A DNA stretch of 64,000 nt from the NCBI RefSeq assembly GCF_017916365.1, contig NZ_JAFMSU010000003.1, positions 620,001 to 684,000 on the forward strand, in the 5' to 3' direction. Shown here one piece after another: positions 9,311 through 18,129 of this stretch (position 1 is its first letter; each line of letters begins with the position of its first letter). Origin of the DNA: Rufibacter roseolus (GTDB lineage: Bacteria; Bacteroidota; Bacteroidia; Cytophagales; Hymenobacteraceae). The position numbers and the translations under genes were made by a program. The notes below the pieces were generated by a model. That model did no database searches. It had not been told where the DNA came from and was given only the letters and a program-made list of their open reading frames with translations.

Positions 9311-11080
9311 TTAGACTACATGATCAATCAAATTTTTATACGTCCATTCTTTGATGATCTTTCCATTTCTTAGTTCATATATTCTATCACAATCTCTAAG
9401 GGTAGTCACTCTGTGCGCAATCATAAAAATGGTTAGATCTGTACCTGACAAATTATTGATTGCTTCGCTCACTTCTCTCTCTGTATTTGTATCTAAGGCA
9501 CTGGTAGCTTCATCAAGTATCAATACTTGAGTGTTTTTATATAAAGCTCGAGCAATACCAACCCGTTGCTTTTGCCCCCCTGATAATTTTGAGCCTCGCT
9601 CCCCTATCAATGTATCTACCCCATCTGGCTGATCCTTCACCATATCTATTAAGGAAGCATATTTCAACGCATACTCCAAACGGTTCATATCAACAGATAC
9701 ATCGCCTAGAGTTATATTATCTTTGATTGATGACTCCATTAAAAAGGTATCTTGCTTTACATACCCAATCATTTTATACCAATCTTTAAGGTTTTCATCT
9801 GTCAATGGAATTCCATCAACTAGAATCTTACCTTTTTGTTCTATGTAAAACCTAAGAAGTATATTCATTAAGGTGGTTTTTCCTGAACCAGAAACACCTA
9901 TAAAACCAACCTTTTCCCCTTTTTTAACTGTTAGTGATACATTCTCAAGTACACTTCTTTTAGCTTCAGGAAAACTAAAAGATAAGTTGTCAAACTCTAT
10001 TTCTTTTTGAAACTTAAGCGGCTTCTGAACAACTGGTGAATCTGTGTTTTTTTCAAACTCTTGAAAATTTTTCAAATCTTTAACAGTATAGAAGGTTTGC
10101 TTCATTGACATCATTGCCGTAAGCAATCTATTTATAGAAGGCATAAGCCGGTAAGCAGCAGCGGCAAATAATCCAACAATAGCCACAATACTTCCAGAGT
10201 ACTCTGGCAAGAATAAGCCATATAGGAAAATTATTACTATTCCTAAAATAGCTACCATCTCAATGGTCTTGAGCGGGATTGCATTAATTAATTGTGTCTT
10301 AGCTTCAAGATCCTGTACTTCTTTTTGATTTTTAATATATTTATCTTTAAAGTAGTTAATCTTATCGGCTAGCTTTAGTTCAACATATCCATTGAATGTA
10401 TTTGTCAAGATGGAGAAAGAAACTGGCCGAAGATTATTTGTTTCTCTGCCTACCCTTTCAGACTTTTGTTTTAAGGAGCTATAAGTCAAATAAGTAGAAG
10501 GAGCTAAGATGGCGACAAGTAAAATAAACAGAATTGGTTGGTAGAATAAAATTCCAAGAACAATTACAAAAATGATTGCCACCTCAGAGAAGAAGGTAAA
10601 TAAATGCCGGGTTGTAACATTAATAAAATTTGATGGAACCGTATTTACCTGGTTCACCAGTCTACTAGATCCTAAATTTGATAAATGCCAATAAGGCAAA
10701 TTGGTATATTTATCAAATTGCCGGTTGATAATATTCAAACCTATTCTTGCAGTAAACCTTACTTGTTTGTAATTTATCCAAATTGTAAATAGATTCTTAA
10801 AAAGAAAGAAAACAAAGATTCCAACAATAAGAAATATTAAAAAATACTTAACGTCTGAAAATCCCAAGGATTGGTAAACAAATTTCAAGTACTTATTTGA
10901 TAGTATCATGTCTGGTTTAGAGGCAGCCATAATCACAGGCACTAAGGAAGCTAACCCAAATACATCCAAAACAGAAGACACTAACAATAGCACAAACATT
11001 AATACAGCATATCGCTTTTCCCTTTTATTTAGATAAGATGTAAAACTCGAAAGAACTTCAAAAACTAAACTACTTTTCAT
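9311..11080 (-). CDS. ABC exporter, lipid-linked glycan flippase type
   Basis: The 589-residue product is a half-size ABC exporter with fused membrane and ATPase domains. Residues 20-330 hold about six membrane helices. The ATPase part has Walker A GVSGSGKTT (about 395-403), the signature LSGGQKQR (499-506), Walker B VLILDEATSALD (519-530) and the H-loop His556. The size and layout match MsbA and PglK, the latter flipping lipid-linked oligosaccharide. With glycosyltransferases on both sides and no Wzx-type flippase in view, export of the finished lipid-linked glycan is the likely job (inference). It would act as a homodimer in the inner membrane. The upstream gap of 172 bases shows no clear promoter. 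Confidence 0.85.
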   Translation of the reverse strand: MKSSLVFEVLSSFTSYLNKREKRYAVLMFVLLLVSSVLDVFGLASLVPVIMAASKPDMILSNKYLKFVYQSLGFSDVKYFLIFLIVGIFVFFLFKNLFTIWINYKQVRFTARIGLNIINRQFDKYTNLPYWHLSNLGSSRLVNQVNTVPSNFINVTTRHLFTFFSEVAIIFVIVLGILFYQPILFILLVAILAPSTYLTYSSLKQKSERVGRETNNLRPVSFSILTNTFNGYVELKLADKINYFKDKYIKNQKEVQDLEAKTQLINAIPLKTIEMVAILGIVIIFLYGLFLPEYSGSIVAIVGLFAAAAYRLMPSINRLLTAMMSMKQTFYTVKDLKNFQEFEKNTDSPVVQKPLKFQKEIEFDNLSFSFPEAKRSVLENVSLTVKKGEKVGFIGVSGSGKTTLMNILLRFYIEQKGKILVDGIPLTDENLKDWYKMIGYVKQDTFLMESSIKDNITLGDVSVDMNRLEYALKYASLIDMVKDQPDGVDTLIGERGSKLSGGQKQRVGIARALYKNTQVLILDEATSALDTNTEREVSEAINNLSGTDLTIFMIAHRVTTLRDCDRIYELRNGKIIKEWTYKNLIDHVV

Positions 11081-11252
11081 AAATATATTACCACCTATGC
11101 TTAAACGCTAAAATAAACTCAAAATTATTTATATCAGGCGTATCCTTGTTATAAATTGTTAGAATCGAAACAAAGCACTAACTATAAATTACTAAAATCC
11201 AAAGTATCCTAACAAAGGCTTTTTTTTTTAGAAACTTAATATTGTTAGCCTA

Positions 11253-12248
11253 TCACACTTCTTTTTTATTAAAAAACTTTTTTAAGCGTTCCTTGGTTAA
11301 ATATACGCTATCCTTAAACGCTAACACGGGTTTTCTTGAGTAATAAGCAAATTTTACTGCACTAAAAAGGCCAATTATGAAATTATCATAATACAAATTC
11401 AATCTCATCTTATCCTTATTAATTAACAGAAGGTGACTTTTAAGAGTATTCACTAAAAAATCATGAGAAAAAAGCTCACTTTTGTTTACAGCAAGAAAAT
11501 CTATTTCCTTAATTAAAAGATCTCTTGCTTTAATTTTATTAGCTAGCATTCTATACACATTCTTTGCCATACTATTAGTGTGATTTCTAACTAACAGCTT
11601 AGTTCCATCTCGATTATCAAAATAAAAACTTTGGTTTAACAATGCAGCTCTATACCAATAATGCCAATCTTCAAAACTTTTTAACTGTTCACAAAAGTCT
11701 CCAACTTTTTCAAATAATGTTCTTCTACAAAGAGGACAACCTGGCAAAAAGAAGTTATCTGTCAATAAATTAGATAATATAAATTTTCCTTTTCCAGACA
11801 CTCTCTCTTTACCATGTACAAGTAAATCCTTATACTCTCTTTTAAGAGAAGAATCTCTGAATGACACCATAGCACTATATATAAGGTCAACTTCGTGGTG
11901 CTCATCTAAAAAATTAGCTTGAAGTCTTATTTTATCTTGTTCGATTAAATCATCTGCATCTAAGAGTTGGATATACTTACCATTGGATATCTTGATACCT
12001 GTATTCCTTGCAGCTGATAAACCTGCATTTCTTTGATATATATATCTGAATCTTGAATCTTTTTGCACATAATCCTTAGCAACCTTTTCTGAATTATCAG
12101 TAGATCCATCATTAACAATAATACACTCCCAGTTTTCACAAGTTTGATTAAGGATACTCTCCAAAGTTTCAGAAAGAAAATTTCCATAATTATAAACTGG
12201 AACTATTATGGAATATAAAGGAGCAACTAACATTTTCATTCTAAACAA
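11253..12248 (-). CDS. GT2-type glycosyltransferase
   Basis: This is a 331-residue GT-A enzyme of family GT2. It opens YSIIVPVYNYGNFLSETLES, then IIVNDGSTDNSEKVA and the metal site QLLDADDLIEQDKIR (an Asp-x-Asp-Asp motif near residue 98). The acceptor region around DNFFLPGCPLCRRTLFEKVG and FEDWHYWYRA (a Glu-Asp-Trp motif) holds the likely catalytic base. The first in-frame Met precedes the fold by ten residues; Met5 is an equally possible start. It is separated by 37 bases from the candidate sialyltransferase gene, so both are probably on one message. Which sugar it adds is unknown. Confidence 0.85.
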   Translation of the reverse strand: MFRMKMLVAPLYSIIVPVYNYGNFLSETLESILNQTCENWECIIVNDGSTDNSEKVAKDYVQKDSRFRYIYQRNAGLSAARNTGIKISNGKYIQLLDADDLIEQDKIRLQANFLDEHHEVDLIYSAMVSFRDSSLKREYKDLLVHGKERVSGKGKFILSNLLTDNFFLPGCPLCRRTLFEKVGDFCEQLKSFEDWHYWYRAALLNQSFYFDNRDGTKLLVRNHTNSMAKNVYRMLANKIKARDLLIKEIDFLAVNKSELFSHDFLVNTLKSHLLLINKDKMRLNLYYDNFIIGLFSAVKFAYYSRKPVLAFKDSVYLTKERLKKFFNKKEV

Positions 12249-12285
12249 TCAACTTAAAAACAAAATGCAACTATAACTTAAAAAG

Positions 12286-13332
12286 TCAAAAGCCTACAAA
12301 CTCAATCATGTCAGAATTATTATGCATAAATTTATATACTTCAGGGTTTTGTAATCTATCAATCTTTCTTACCATATTTACTCCCCAAACGAATGGCTTT
12401 ACTCCTGCGTAACAACAATACCTTATTAATGAACTTTGATGGCAAAAAACTCTAACCTTATCAAACCTCAAAATAATCATTTCTATCGGATCATTTATTA
12501 ATAAGACATTTAAGCTAGTTACTTTTGCTAAGTCAATTAATCTATTTAAACTATCCTGATCATTTAAATAATTAGGATGGGGTTTAAAATAAATAATCTC
12601 TGTATCACTACTTTTAAGTATTGAAAATACATTAACAATATTTTTCAAATAAATTTCGCTCTTAGGTTCCTTTATATTCACATACTCTAGAGCAAATATG
12701 GTGCTATCTTTGTAGTTATAAGAAAAATTGTAATCCTTTTCATTAAACACATCCCTAAAATTAAAAACATGCTTTTTTATATATTTAAACGGAAACGCCT
12801 GAGAATTAAAACAAATAGCCTCTTGAACCTTATTAATTTCTGGAGATGGGTGTTTTCTAAATAATCTACCCATGGAAAACACCATCCTCTGCAACTCTTC
12901 TTTACGTGTTGTCATTAAAGATAATTTTTGAACCAATTCATCTTCAGTTGCATAGGACATATCACCTTCTTCAATGTAAGTAATTTTTTTACATTTAGTG
13001 TTGGTTGCAAGCAACTGAACTGTATCCCAAAAAAATTGAGGGACGAAAAGCTCATAGGAACCTTTAACTTTACTATCTATAAATTCATCTACTTTATATA
13101 TAGAATACCAAGTTAAATAAAACACTTGCCATATTTTCTTATTAACTGTAACAAATTTCCTATAAAAAGTATCTAAGAAGTTAATCTTTTGACCTTTAAT
13201 ATCCTCTAAATCTTCCAAACCTACTCTATAATAAAGTATTATTATATCTTCCTCCTGAAGGTTATTCAATTGTATATGATACTTAACTAAGTATTTAGTG
13301 ATATTACTTTGAACAAAGAATAAATACTTCAT
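12286..13332 (-). CDS. Candidate sialyltransferase (GT52/GT38-like)
   Basis: The 348-residue product has no obvious household homologue, but three short motifs known from bacterial sialyl- and polysialyltransferases stand in the right order. Glu-Glu-Gly at 121-123 (TYIEEGDMSY) fits the D/E-D/E-G motif, His-Pro at 252-253 (IYFKPHPNY) fits the HP motif, and Ser-Ser at 300-301 (CHQSSLIRY) fits the Ser-Ser/Thr motif. The gene lies directly downstream (38 bases) of the CMP-nonulosonate synthetase, which would supply its donor. It would transfer a CMP-activated nonulosonic acid to the glycan. No signal peptide or membrane segment is seen, consistent with a cytoplasmic enzyme. The fold itself is inferred from motifs and context, not shown. 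Confidence 0.6.
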   Translation of the reverse strand: MKYLFFVQSNITKYLVKYHIQLNNLQEEDIIILYYRVGLEDLEDIKGQKINFLDTFYRKFVTVNKKIWQVFYLTWYSIYKVDEFIDSKVKGSYELFVPQFFWDTVQLLATNTKCKKITYIEEGDMSYATEDELVQKLSLMTTRKEELQRMVFSMGRLFRKHPSPEINKVQEAICFNSQAFPFKYIKKHVFNFRDVFNEKDYNFSYNYKDSTIFALEYVNIKEPKSEIYLKNIVNVFSILKSSDTEIIYFKPHPNYLNDQDSLNRLIDLAKVTSLNVLLINDPIEMIILRFDKVRVFCHQSSLIRYCCYAGVKPFVWGVNMVRKIDRLQNPEVYKFMHNNSDMIEFVGF

Positions 13333-13370
13333 AGAGTCTATTTTTTTTAGCTTGGAATATTTACAAAATT

Positions 13371-14519
13371 TTATCTAAGAATTATTTCTACAAACTCTCT
13401 TACAGCACCTTCACCTCCTCTTTTTTCAAGGTGAATTATAGAAGGTATTTGTTTAATCTTTGGAAAAGAATTGGCTGGAGTTGCAGCAATACCAACTTCA
13501 CAAAGCAGGTCATAATCGTTATAATCATCGCCTATATATGCTACCTCCTGCAATGAAATTCCCTCTCTTTTACACAACTCTCTAACAAATGTAAGCTTAT
13601 CTTTTACTCCTTGATATACAAAATCAAGCTTTAACTTCTCAGCCCTTTTCTGATTAAGTTTCCTATCTTCAGCAGTAACCACCCCCGTTTTTATTCCAGC
13701 CTCCCGCAAAAGTTCAAAGCCTTTACCATCATATGTACAGAATTTTTTTAATTCATCCCCATTCTCACTGTAATACATACCTGCATCTGTCAATACACCA
13801 TCAATATCGGATAAGAACAGTTTAGGCTTTATCTTGGTTTTTTTTTCTTCAAACCTATGCTTTCTCATCAGAGCTTCAGCAATTATCCAATCATCCTCTT
13901 CATCTATTTCTGTGGCGGTATATTCTGCCATTTCATAAATAGCAATTTTTCCACTCAACCTATTTTTATCTCTTCTTATGCTTGATACTTTATTTATGTA
14001 AAAAGCACCATTCTCCATTAAAAGGCCTTTAAAATCTTGTCTTCTTGGTCTTTCTGTGAAGTTGTAATTTATTGCTTGGCAATCCTCATTCCAATAAAAC
14101 CTTTTTGTACGAACACAGGTAAGTAAAGAATCTGCTTTCTGTTGCTCAAAAAGTGCCATCGCCTCATCAAAATCCTTATGTGAGGTAAATGGAGAGGTTG
14201 CTTGTACTAGCACTAAGTTAGCTTGGTCTTCCAACTGAAGATTCTCAATTACCTCCAACATAACAGCCTCAGTTGAGGAAGTATCTTGCGCATTTTCTGC
14301 ACTTCTTCTGTAGACTTTTGTTTTATTAAAACCGAAACTTTTAACAACCATTTCAATTTCTGAACAATCTGTAGCTACATATACTTCATCAATACAAGAT
14401 GACATTTCTATAGCTTGTAGATTCCAATAAATTAAAGGTCTTCCACAAAATTGTTTTATATTTTTTAAGGGGATGGATTTACTTCCACATCGGGCAGGGA
14501 TCAAAGCGACTGTCTTCAT
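13371..14519 (-). CDS. neuA: CMP-nonulosonate cytidylyltransferase fused to KdsC-like HAD phosphatase
   Basis: Residues 1-225 are a CMP-sialate synthetase: ALIPARCGSKSIPLKNIKQF is the CTP-binding start, and VLVQATSPF and RRQDF follow as expected. Residues 232-382 are a KdsC-type HAD phosphatase with motif I SDIDGVLTD (Asp238, Asp240), Thr282 in VVTAED, Lys at 307/309 and motif IV GDDYNDYD (331-338). All catalytic positions are kept, so the second domain is probably active. Such a phosphatase is needed when the sugar is made as a 9-phosphate, as for KDN in Bacteroides or sialic acid in animals. The fusion therefore suggests KDN or a related acid rather than the bacterial NeuC/NeuB route (inference). 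The gene lies 34 bases after neuB. Confidence 0.88.
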   Translation of the reverse strand: MKTVALIPARCGSKSIPLKNIKQFCGRPLIYWNLQAIEMSSCIDEVYVATDCSEIEMVVKSFGFNKTKVYRRSAENAQDTSSTEAVMLEVIENLQLEDQANLVLVQATSPFTSHKDFDEAMALFEQQKADSLLTCVRTKRFYWNEDCQAINYNFTERPRRQDFKGLLMENGAFYINKVSSIRRDKNRLSGKIAIYEMAEYTATEIDEEDDWIIAEALMRKHRFEEKKTKIKPKLFLSDIDGVLTDAGMYYSENGDELKKFCTYDGKGFELLREAGIKTGVVTAEDRKLNQKRAEKLKLDFVYQGVKDKLTFVRELCKREGISLQEVAYIGDDYNDYDLLCEVGIAATPANSFPKIKQIPSIIHLEKRGGEGAVREFVEIILR

Positions 14520-14553
14520 ATAAAAAGTATCCCCTCTTTTGGAGGGGATTTAA

Positions 14554-15438
14554 CTATTTTCTATTCTTTAATTTTTTTCTTTGCACCATTTCAATTTCTA
14601 GAATTTCTTCTTCTTTGAATTGCAAAGCCTTATAAGTAGCATCTAAATCTCTCACTAATTTTTTAAGTCCAGAAGGCTCAAGAGATGCAGCATGATCTGT
14701 ACCTTTCCAGGTCCTATCTTTAGTAAAATGCCTTTCTATCCAATGAGCACCCAGAGTGAAAGCTGCGTTATCAATGGCAATCCCTAAATGATGCCCTGAA
14801 AAACCTATTGCTTTAACCCTTTCCCCAAAATTCCCATACAACCTATTTATCTCTAGTAAACATACATTCTCAAAAGGAACTGGATACCCAGAAGTACACG
14901 AATAAATCACTAATCGATTTTTCGCAACGCCTGTCTCCTCAAAGAAGTTAACCACCTCCTCTTCTTCTTCTTGCGTGGTCATCCCAAAAGAAATATGTAC
15001 TTCTCCTGAATAATCATCCCTTAACTGCTTCAACATAGAATAATTGTTATTACAGGCTGAAGGCACTTTGATAAACTCTGGATTTAATTCTATAATTTCT
15101 CGTGCAGAAATAATATCCCAAACTGATGTAGAATACCCTATGCCTATTTCTTTACAATAGTTCATGAGTTGTCCATGTTGGTCCTGTGTAAATTCCAAAA
15201 ATTCTCTATGAGCTCCATAAGTGTCTCCATATGAATTATGAGGATTAGGATGAGGAGCATTGTATTGCTCTTCAGTTAATAACTCTCTATTGTTCCTTGT
15301 CTGAAACTTAGCATAGTTAGCTCCACAATCTTTTGCTAAACGAATCAATTCTTTAGCAATTTCAAAGTTCCCCATATGATTACAACCAATCTCTGCTATA
15401 ATCTTTGGTGAATTGTAGTTAAAATCGAACATATTCAT
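14554..15438 (-). CDS. neuB: N-acylneuraminate/KDN (9-phosphate) synthase, SAF-less
   Basis: This 294-residue TIM-barrel enzyme condenses phosphoenolpyruvate with a hexose derivative to give a nine-carbon sialic-type acid. Seen motifs are IIAEIGCNHMGNFEIA at the N-terminus, KFQTR, KVPSACNNN, and near the end ERHFTKDRTWKGTDHAASL, all typical of NeuB. The protein stops about 50 residues short of ordinary NeuB because the C-terminal SAF (antifreeze-like) domain is missing. No gene for a UDP-GlcNAc 2-epimerase (NeuC) is in the window, so the acceptor could be mannose-6-phosphate or ManNAc-6-phosphate made elsewhere. It is the first gene of the minus-strand cluster, with a promoter at 15552-15581 and a leader of roughly 110 bases. 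Confidence 0.85.
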   Translation of the reverse strand: MNMFDFNYNSPKIIAEIGCNHMGNFEIAKELIRLAKDCGANYAKFQTRNNRELLTEEQYNAPHPNPHNSYGDTYGAHREFLEFTQDQHGQLMNYCKEIGIGYSTSVWDIISAREIIELNPEFIKVPSACNNNYSMLKQLRDDYSGEVHISFGMTTQEEEEEVVNFFEETGVAKNRLVIYSCTSGYPVPFENVCLLEINRLYGNFGERVKAIGFSGHHLGIAIDNAAFTLGAHWIERHFTKDRTWKGTDHAASLEPSGLKKLVRDLDATYKALQFKEEEILEIEMVQRKKLKNRK

Positions 15439-15738
15439 TATATTTTAGTTCCCAAAACTTAGTTACTTGAATCTGTGAATAAATGCATTCAAACATTTAT
15501 TACTATAAATATTATTCTTTAAGATCTACCTACCAGATTTTCAATAATCTACAAATTTACTTTAAAAAAATTTACTCCCAATTTTTAAATGAAAGGACAC
15601 TTATCTCAGTAACTTTTCAACTTAAATCCCTGATCAATATGTATTGTTTATAAGATTACTCTAAAAATCAAATATTAGTAATTGATTTTAGGCCACATTG
15701 ATTTAAATTTAACAGCCTTCCTATATTATTAGGTTCAT
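15439..15738. other. AT-rich spacer between neuB and uxs copy 1
   Basis: This 300-base spacer marks the sharp step from the AT-rich glycan cluster to the GC-richer nucleotide-sugar genes. Apart from the neuB promoter I see no gene and no strong terminator after uxs. Confidence 0.55.
15552..15581 (-). promoter_or_regulatory. Bacteroidota-type promoter for the neuB cluster
   Basis: On the minus strand TTG (15579-15581) is followed after 19 bases by TAAATTTG (15552-15559), which matches the TAnnTTTG -7 box and the -33 TTG of Bacteroidota housekeeping promoters. It points at neuB, about 110 bases away. Confidence 0.65.
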
Positions 15739-16713
15739 TTAAAACTCCCGATGCTCGCCCTCTGCCATGTGGATGTTCTCCTGGAAGTACTCTAGGGTCC
15801 TCTTCAGGCCCTCCTCACGGGAGACCTTGGGCTCCCAACCCAAGATCTGGCGAGCCTTGGTGATGTCGGGACGGCGTTTCTGTGGGTCGTTCTCGGGCAG
15901 GGGCTGATAGCCCAGCCTCAGCTCTACGCCGGTCAGGCGACAGATCTCCTCAGCAAACTCCCGGATGGTAACCTCCGATGGATTGCCGACGTTCACCGGC
16001 AGGGCATAGTCGCTCAAGAGCAGCCGGTAGATGCCCTCCACCAGGTCGTCCACGTAGCAGAAGGAGCGGGTTTGAGAGCCATCTCCGAAAATGGATAATT
16101 CTTCCCCTCGCAACGCCTGGCTCATAAAGGCGGGAAGTACACGACCATCGTTAAGACGCATTCGAGGCCCATAGGTGTTGAATATGCGCACGATGCGAGT
16201 TTCAAGGCCGTGGTGCATATGGTAGGCCATGGTGATGGCCTCCTGGAAGCGCTTGGCCTCATCGTAGCAGCCCCTCGGGCCCACCGGGTTCACGTTCCCC
16301 CAGTACTCCTCCACCTGCGGGTGCACCTCCGGGTCGCCGTACACCTCTGAGGTGGAGGCGATCAGCATGCGAGCTCCCTTAGCTCTTGCCAAGCCAAGGA
16401 GATTATGGGTACCCAAAGATCCTACTTTTAACGTTTGGATAGGAATCTTGAGATAATCAATTGGAGAAGCAGGAGAGGCGAAATGGAGAATATAATCTAG
16501 GTGACCAGGTACGTGCACATACTTAGAGACATCGTGGTTATAAAATTCAAATTGCTCTAATTTGAACAGGTGCTCGATGTTTCGAAGGTCTCCGGTAATT
16601 AGGTTATCCATTGCAATGACATGATAACCTTCATCTATAAACCGGTCACATAAATGTGAACCCAGAAAGCCAGCTCCGCCTGTTATGAGAACTCTTTTTC
16701 CTTCTGCTGCCAT
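15739..16713 (-). CDS. uxs: UDP-glucuronate decarboxylase (UDP-xylose synthase), copy 1
   Basis: The 324-residue short-chain dehydrogenase turns UDP-glucuronate into UDP-xylose through a bound NAD. Visible are the NAD-binding [14 protein letters not shown], the Ser-x(n)-Tyr-x3-Lys triad (STSEVYG and Tyr in CYDEAKR), and [16 protein letters not shown], the signature of bacterial UXS proteins. It starts one base after the ugd stop, so the two are co-translated. A second copy at 20517-21494 is about 92% identical in protein by eye. The DNA is a patchwork: around 16260-16375 it is nearly identical to copy 2 and GC-rich, while 16380-16700 is AT-rich with many silent changes. Recent gene conversion is the simplest reading. 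Confidence 0.93.
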   Translation of the reverse strand: MAAEGKRVLITGGAGFLGSHLCDRFIDEGYHVIAMDNLITGDLRNIEHLFKLEQFEFYNHDVSKYVHVPGHLDYILHFASPASPIDYLKIPIQTLKVGSLGTHNLLGLARAKGARMLIASTSEVYGDPEVHPQVEEYWGNVNPVGPRGCYDEAKRFQEAITMAYHMHHGLETRIVRIFNTYGPRMRLNDGRVLPAFMSQALRGEELSIFGDGSQTRSFCYVDDLVEGIYRLLLSDYALPVNVGNPSEVTIREFAEEICRLTGVELRLGYQPLPENDPQKRRPDITKARQILGWEPKVSREEGLKRTLEYFQENIHMAEGEHREF

Positions 16714-16714
16714 T

Positions 16715-18067
16715 CTAATTTGTTACTTCAGTTACTGGCAAGACTTCTTGAACGCCTATTCCATAATAAGCAAAACCCAGTTCCCGCAGCTCCTTGGCCT
16801 CGTAGATGTTACGACCGTCAATAATTACTTTGTTCTTGAGCAGCTTGCCGATGACCTGGAAGTTGGGTGAGCGGAACTCTGGCCACTCAGTAACAATCAG
16901 TAATGCATCCGCGTCAATTAAGGCCTCGTACTCATCTTTGGCGTATTCCACCTTATCGTTCTCGCCAATCATGTGCTTTGCCTCTTTGATAGCAACCGGG
17001 TCATAGGCCTTTACACAGGCACCTTCGGCCAAGAGCTTCTCAATGATCACCAAAGAAGGCGCCTCGCGCATATCATCAGTTTTAGGCTTAAAGGATAACC
17101 CCCACAGCGCGAAAGTTTTACCAGCAAGATCCCCACCAAAGTGTTTCATCACCTTGTTGAAGAGCACCTCTTTCTGGTTCTCGTTCACAGATTCTACTGC
17201 CTGTAAGATCTGCATCTGGTATCCATTCTCTGCAGCAGTTTTAATCAGGGCTTTCACATCCTTAGGGAAGCAAGAGCCTCCGTAACCAATGCCCGGATAA
17301 ATAAATTTATTGCCAATACGGGTATCACTGCCAATACCACGACGCACCATGTTCACATCGGCGCCCATAATCTCACATAGGTTGGCTATGTCGTTCATGA
17401 AACTGATTTTGGTGGCTAGCATGGAATTTGCGGCATACTTGGTCATCTCCGCGCTAGGCACGTCCATGAAGATGATGGGGTGTCCGTTCAGCAGGAAAGG
17501 CTTGTAGAGCTTGCGCATCACCTCCTCGGCTTGGTCACTTTCTACGCCAATGACAATTCTATCTGGCTTTAAGAAATCATCTATAGCTGCTCCTTCCTTT
17601 AGAAACTCTGGGTTGGAAGCTACATCGAAAGAAAGTTTAGAACCTCTCTTCTCTAGTTCTTCGGCCACAGCTTGCTTTACTTTATTAGCTGTTCCTACCG
17701 GCACGGTGCTCTTTGTTACTACCACCAGGTAGTCGTTCATATGCTGACCAATCTCCCGGGCTACGCCTAATACATATTTCAGATCCGCAGAACCATCTTC
17801 GCCTGGAGGTGTCCCCACTGCAATAAAAGCTGCATCACACCCTTGAATAGCGGTAGCCAAGTCTGTGGAGAAATGCAGCCTGTCTTTTGCGACATTCCGC
17901 ATCACCATTTCCTCCAAGCCAGGCTCGTAAATAGGTAAAATACCTTGCTTTAGATCCTCAATCTTTTTTACATTGACATCAATACAAGTAACATCAATAC
18001 CTACCTCGGCGAAGCAAGTACCGGTTACTAAGCCTACGTAGCCTGTTCCTACTACTGCAATTTTCAT
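16715..18067 (-). CDS. ugd: UDP-glucose 6-dehydrogenase, copy 1
   Basis: This 450-residue enzyme oxidises UDP-glucose twice to UDP-glucuronate with NAD. The N-terminal Rossmann motif is [18 protein letters not shown]; the middle has [20 protein letters not shown]; the catalytic cysteine lies in [12 protein letters not shown]; the C-terminal UDP-binding domain contains [18 protein letters not shown]. All are standard. It is followed one base later by uxs, giving the two-step route to UDP-xylose, and preceded by asnB with a 62-base gap, so asnB-ugd-uxs is probably one operon. Copy 2 at 21537-22889 encodes nearly the same protein with much higher GC at third positions. Whether both copies are expressed is not known. 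Confidence 0.95.
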   Translation of the reverse strand: MKIAVVGTGYVGLVTGTCFAEVGIDVTCIDVNVKKIEDLKQGILPIYEPGLEEMVMRNVAKDRLHFSTDLATAIQGCDAAFIAVGTPPGEDGSADLKYVLGVAREIGQHMNDYLVVVTKSTVPVGTANKVKQAVAEELEKRGSKLSFDVASNPEFLKEGAAIDDFLKPDRIVIGVESDQAEEVMRKLYKPFLLNGHPIIFMDVPSAEMTKYAANSMLATKISFMNDIANLCEIMGADVNMVRRGIGSDTRIGNKFIYPGIGYGGSCFPKDVKALIKTAAENGYQMQILQAVESVNENQKEVLFNKVMKHFGGDLAGKTFALWGLSFKPKTDDMREAPSLVIIEKLLAEGACVKAYDPVAIKEAKHMIGENDKVEYAKDEYEALIDADALLIVTEWPEFRSPNFQVIGKLLKNKVIIDGRNIYEAKELRELGFAYYGIGVQEVLPVTEVTN

Positions 18068-18129
18068 GGGAGAAATTAAAAATTAAGATTATCCTAATGC
18101 TATTCTGGTATTAAAGGAGATTGATACTC

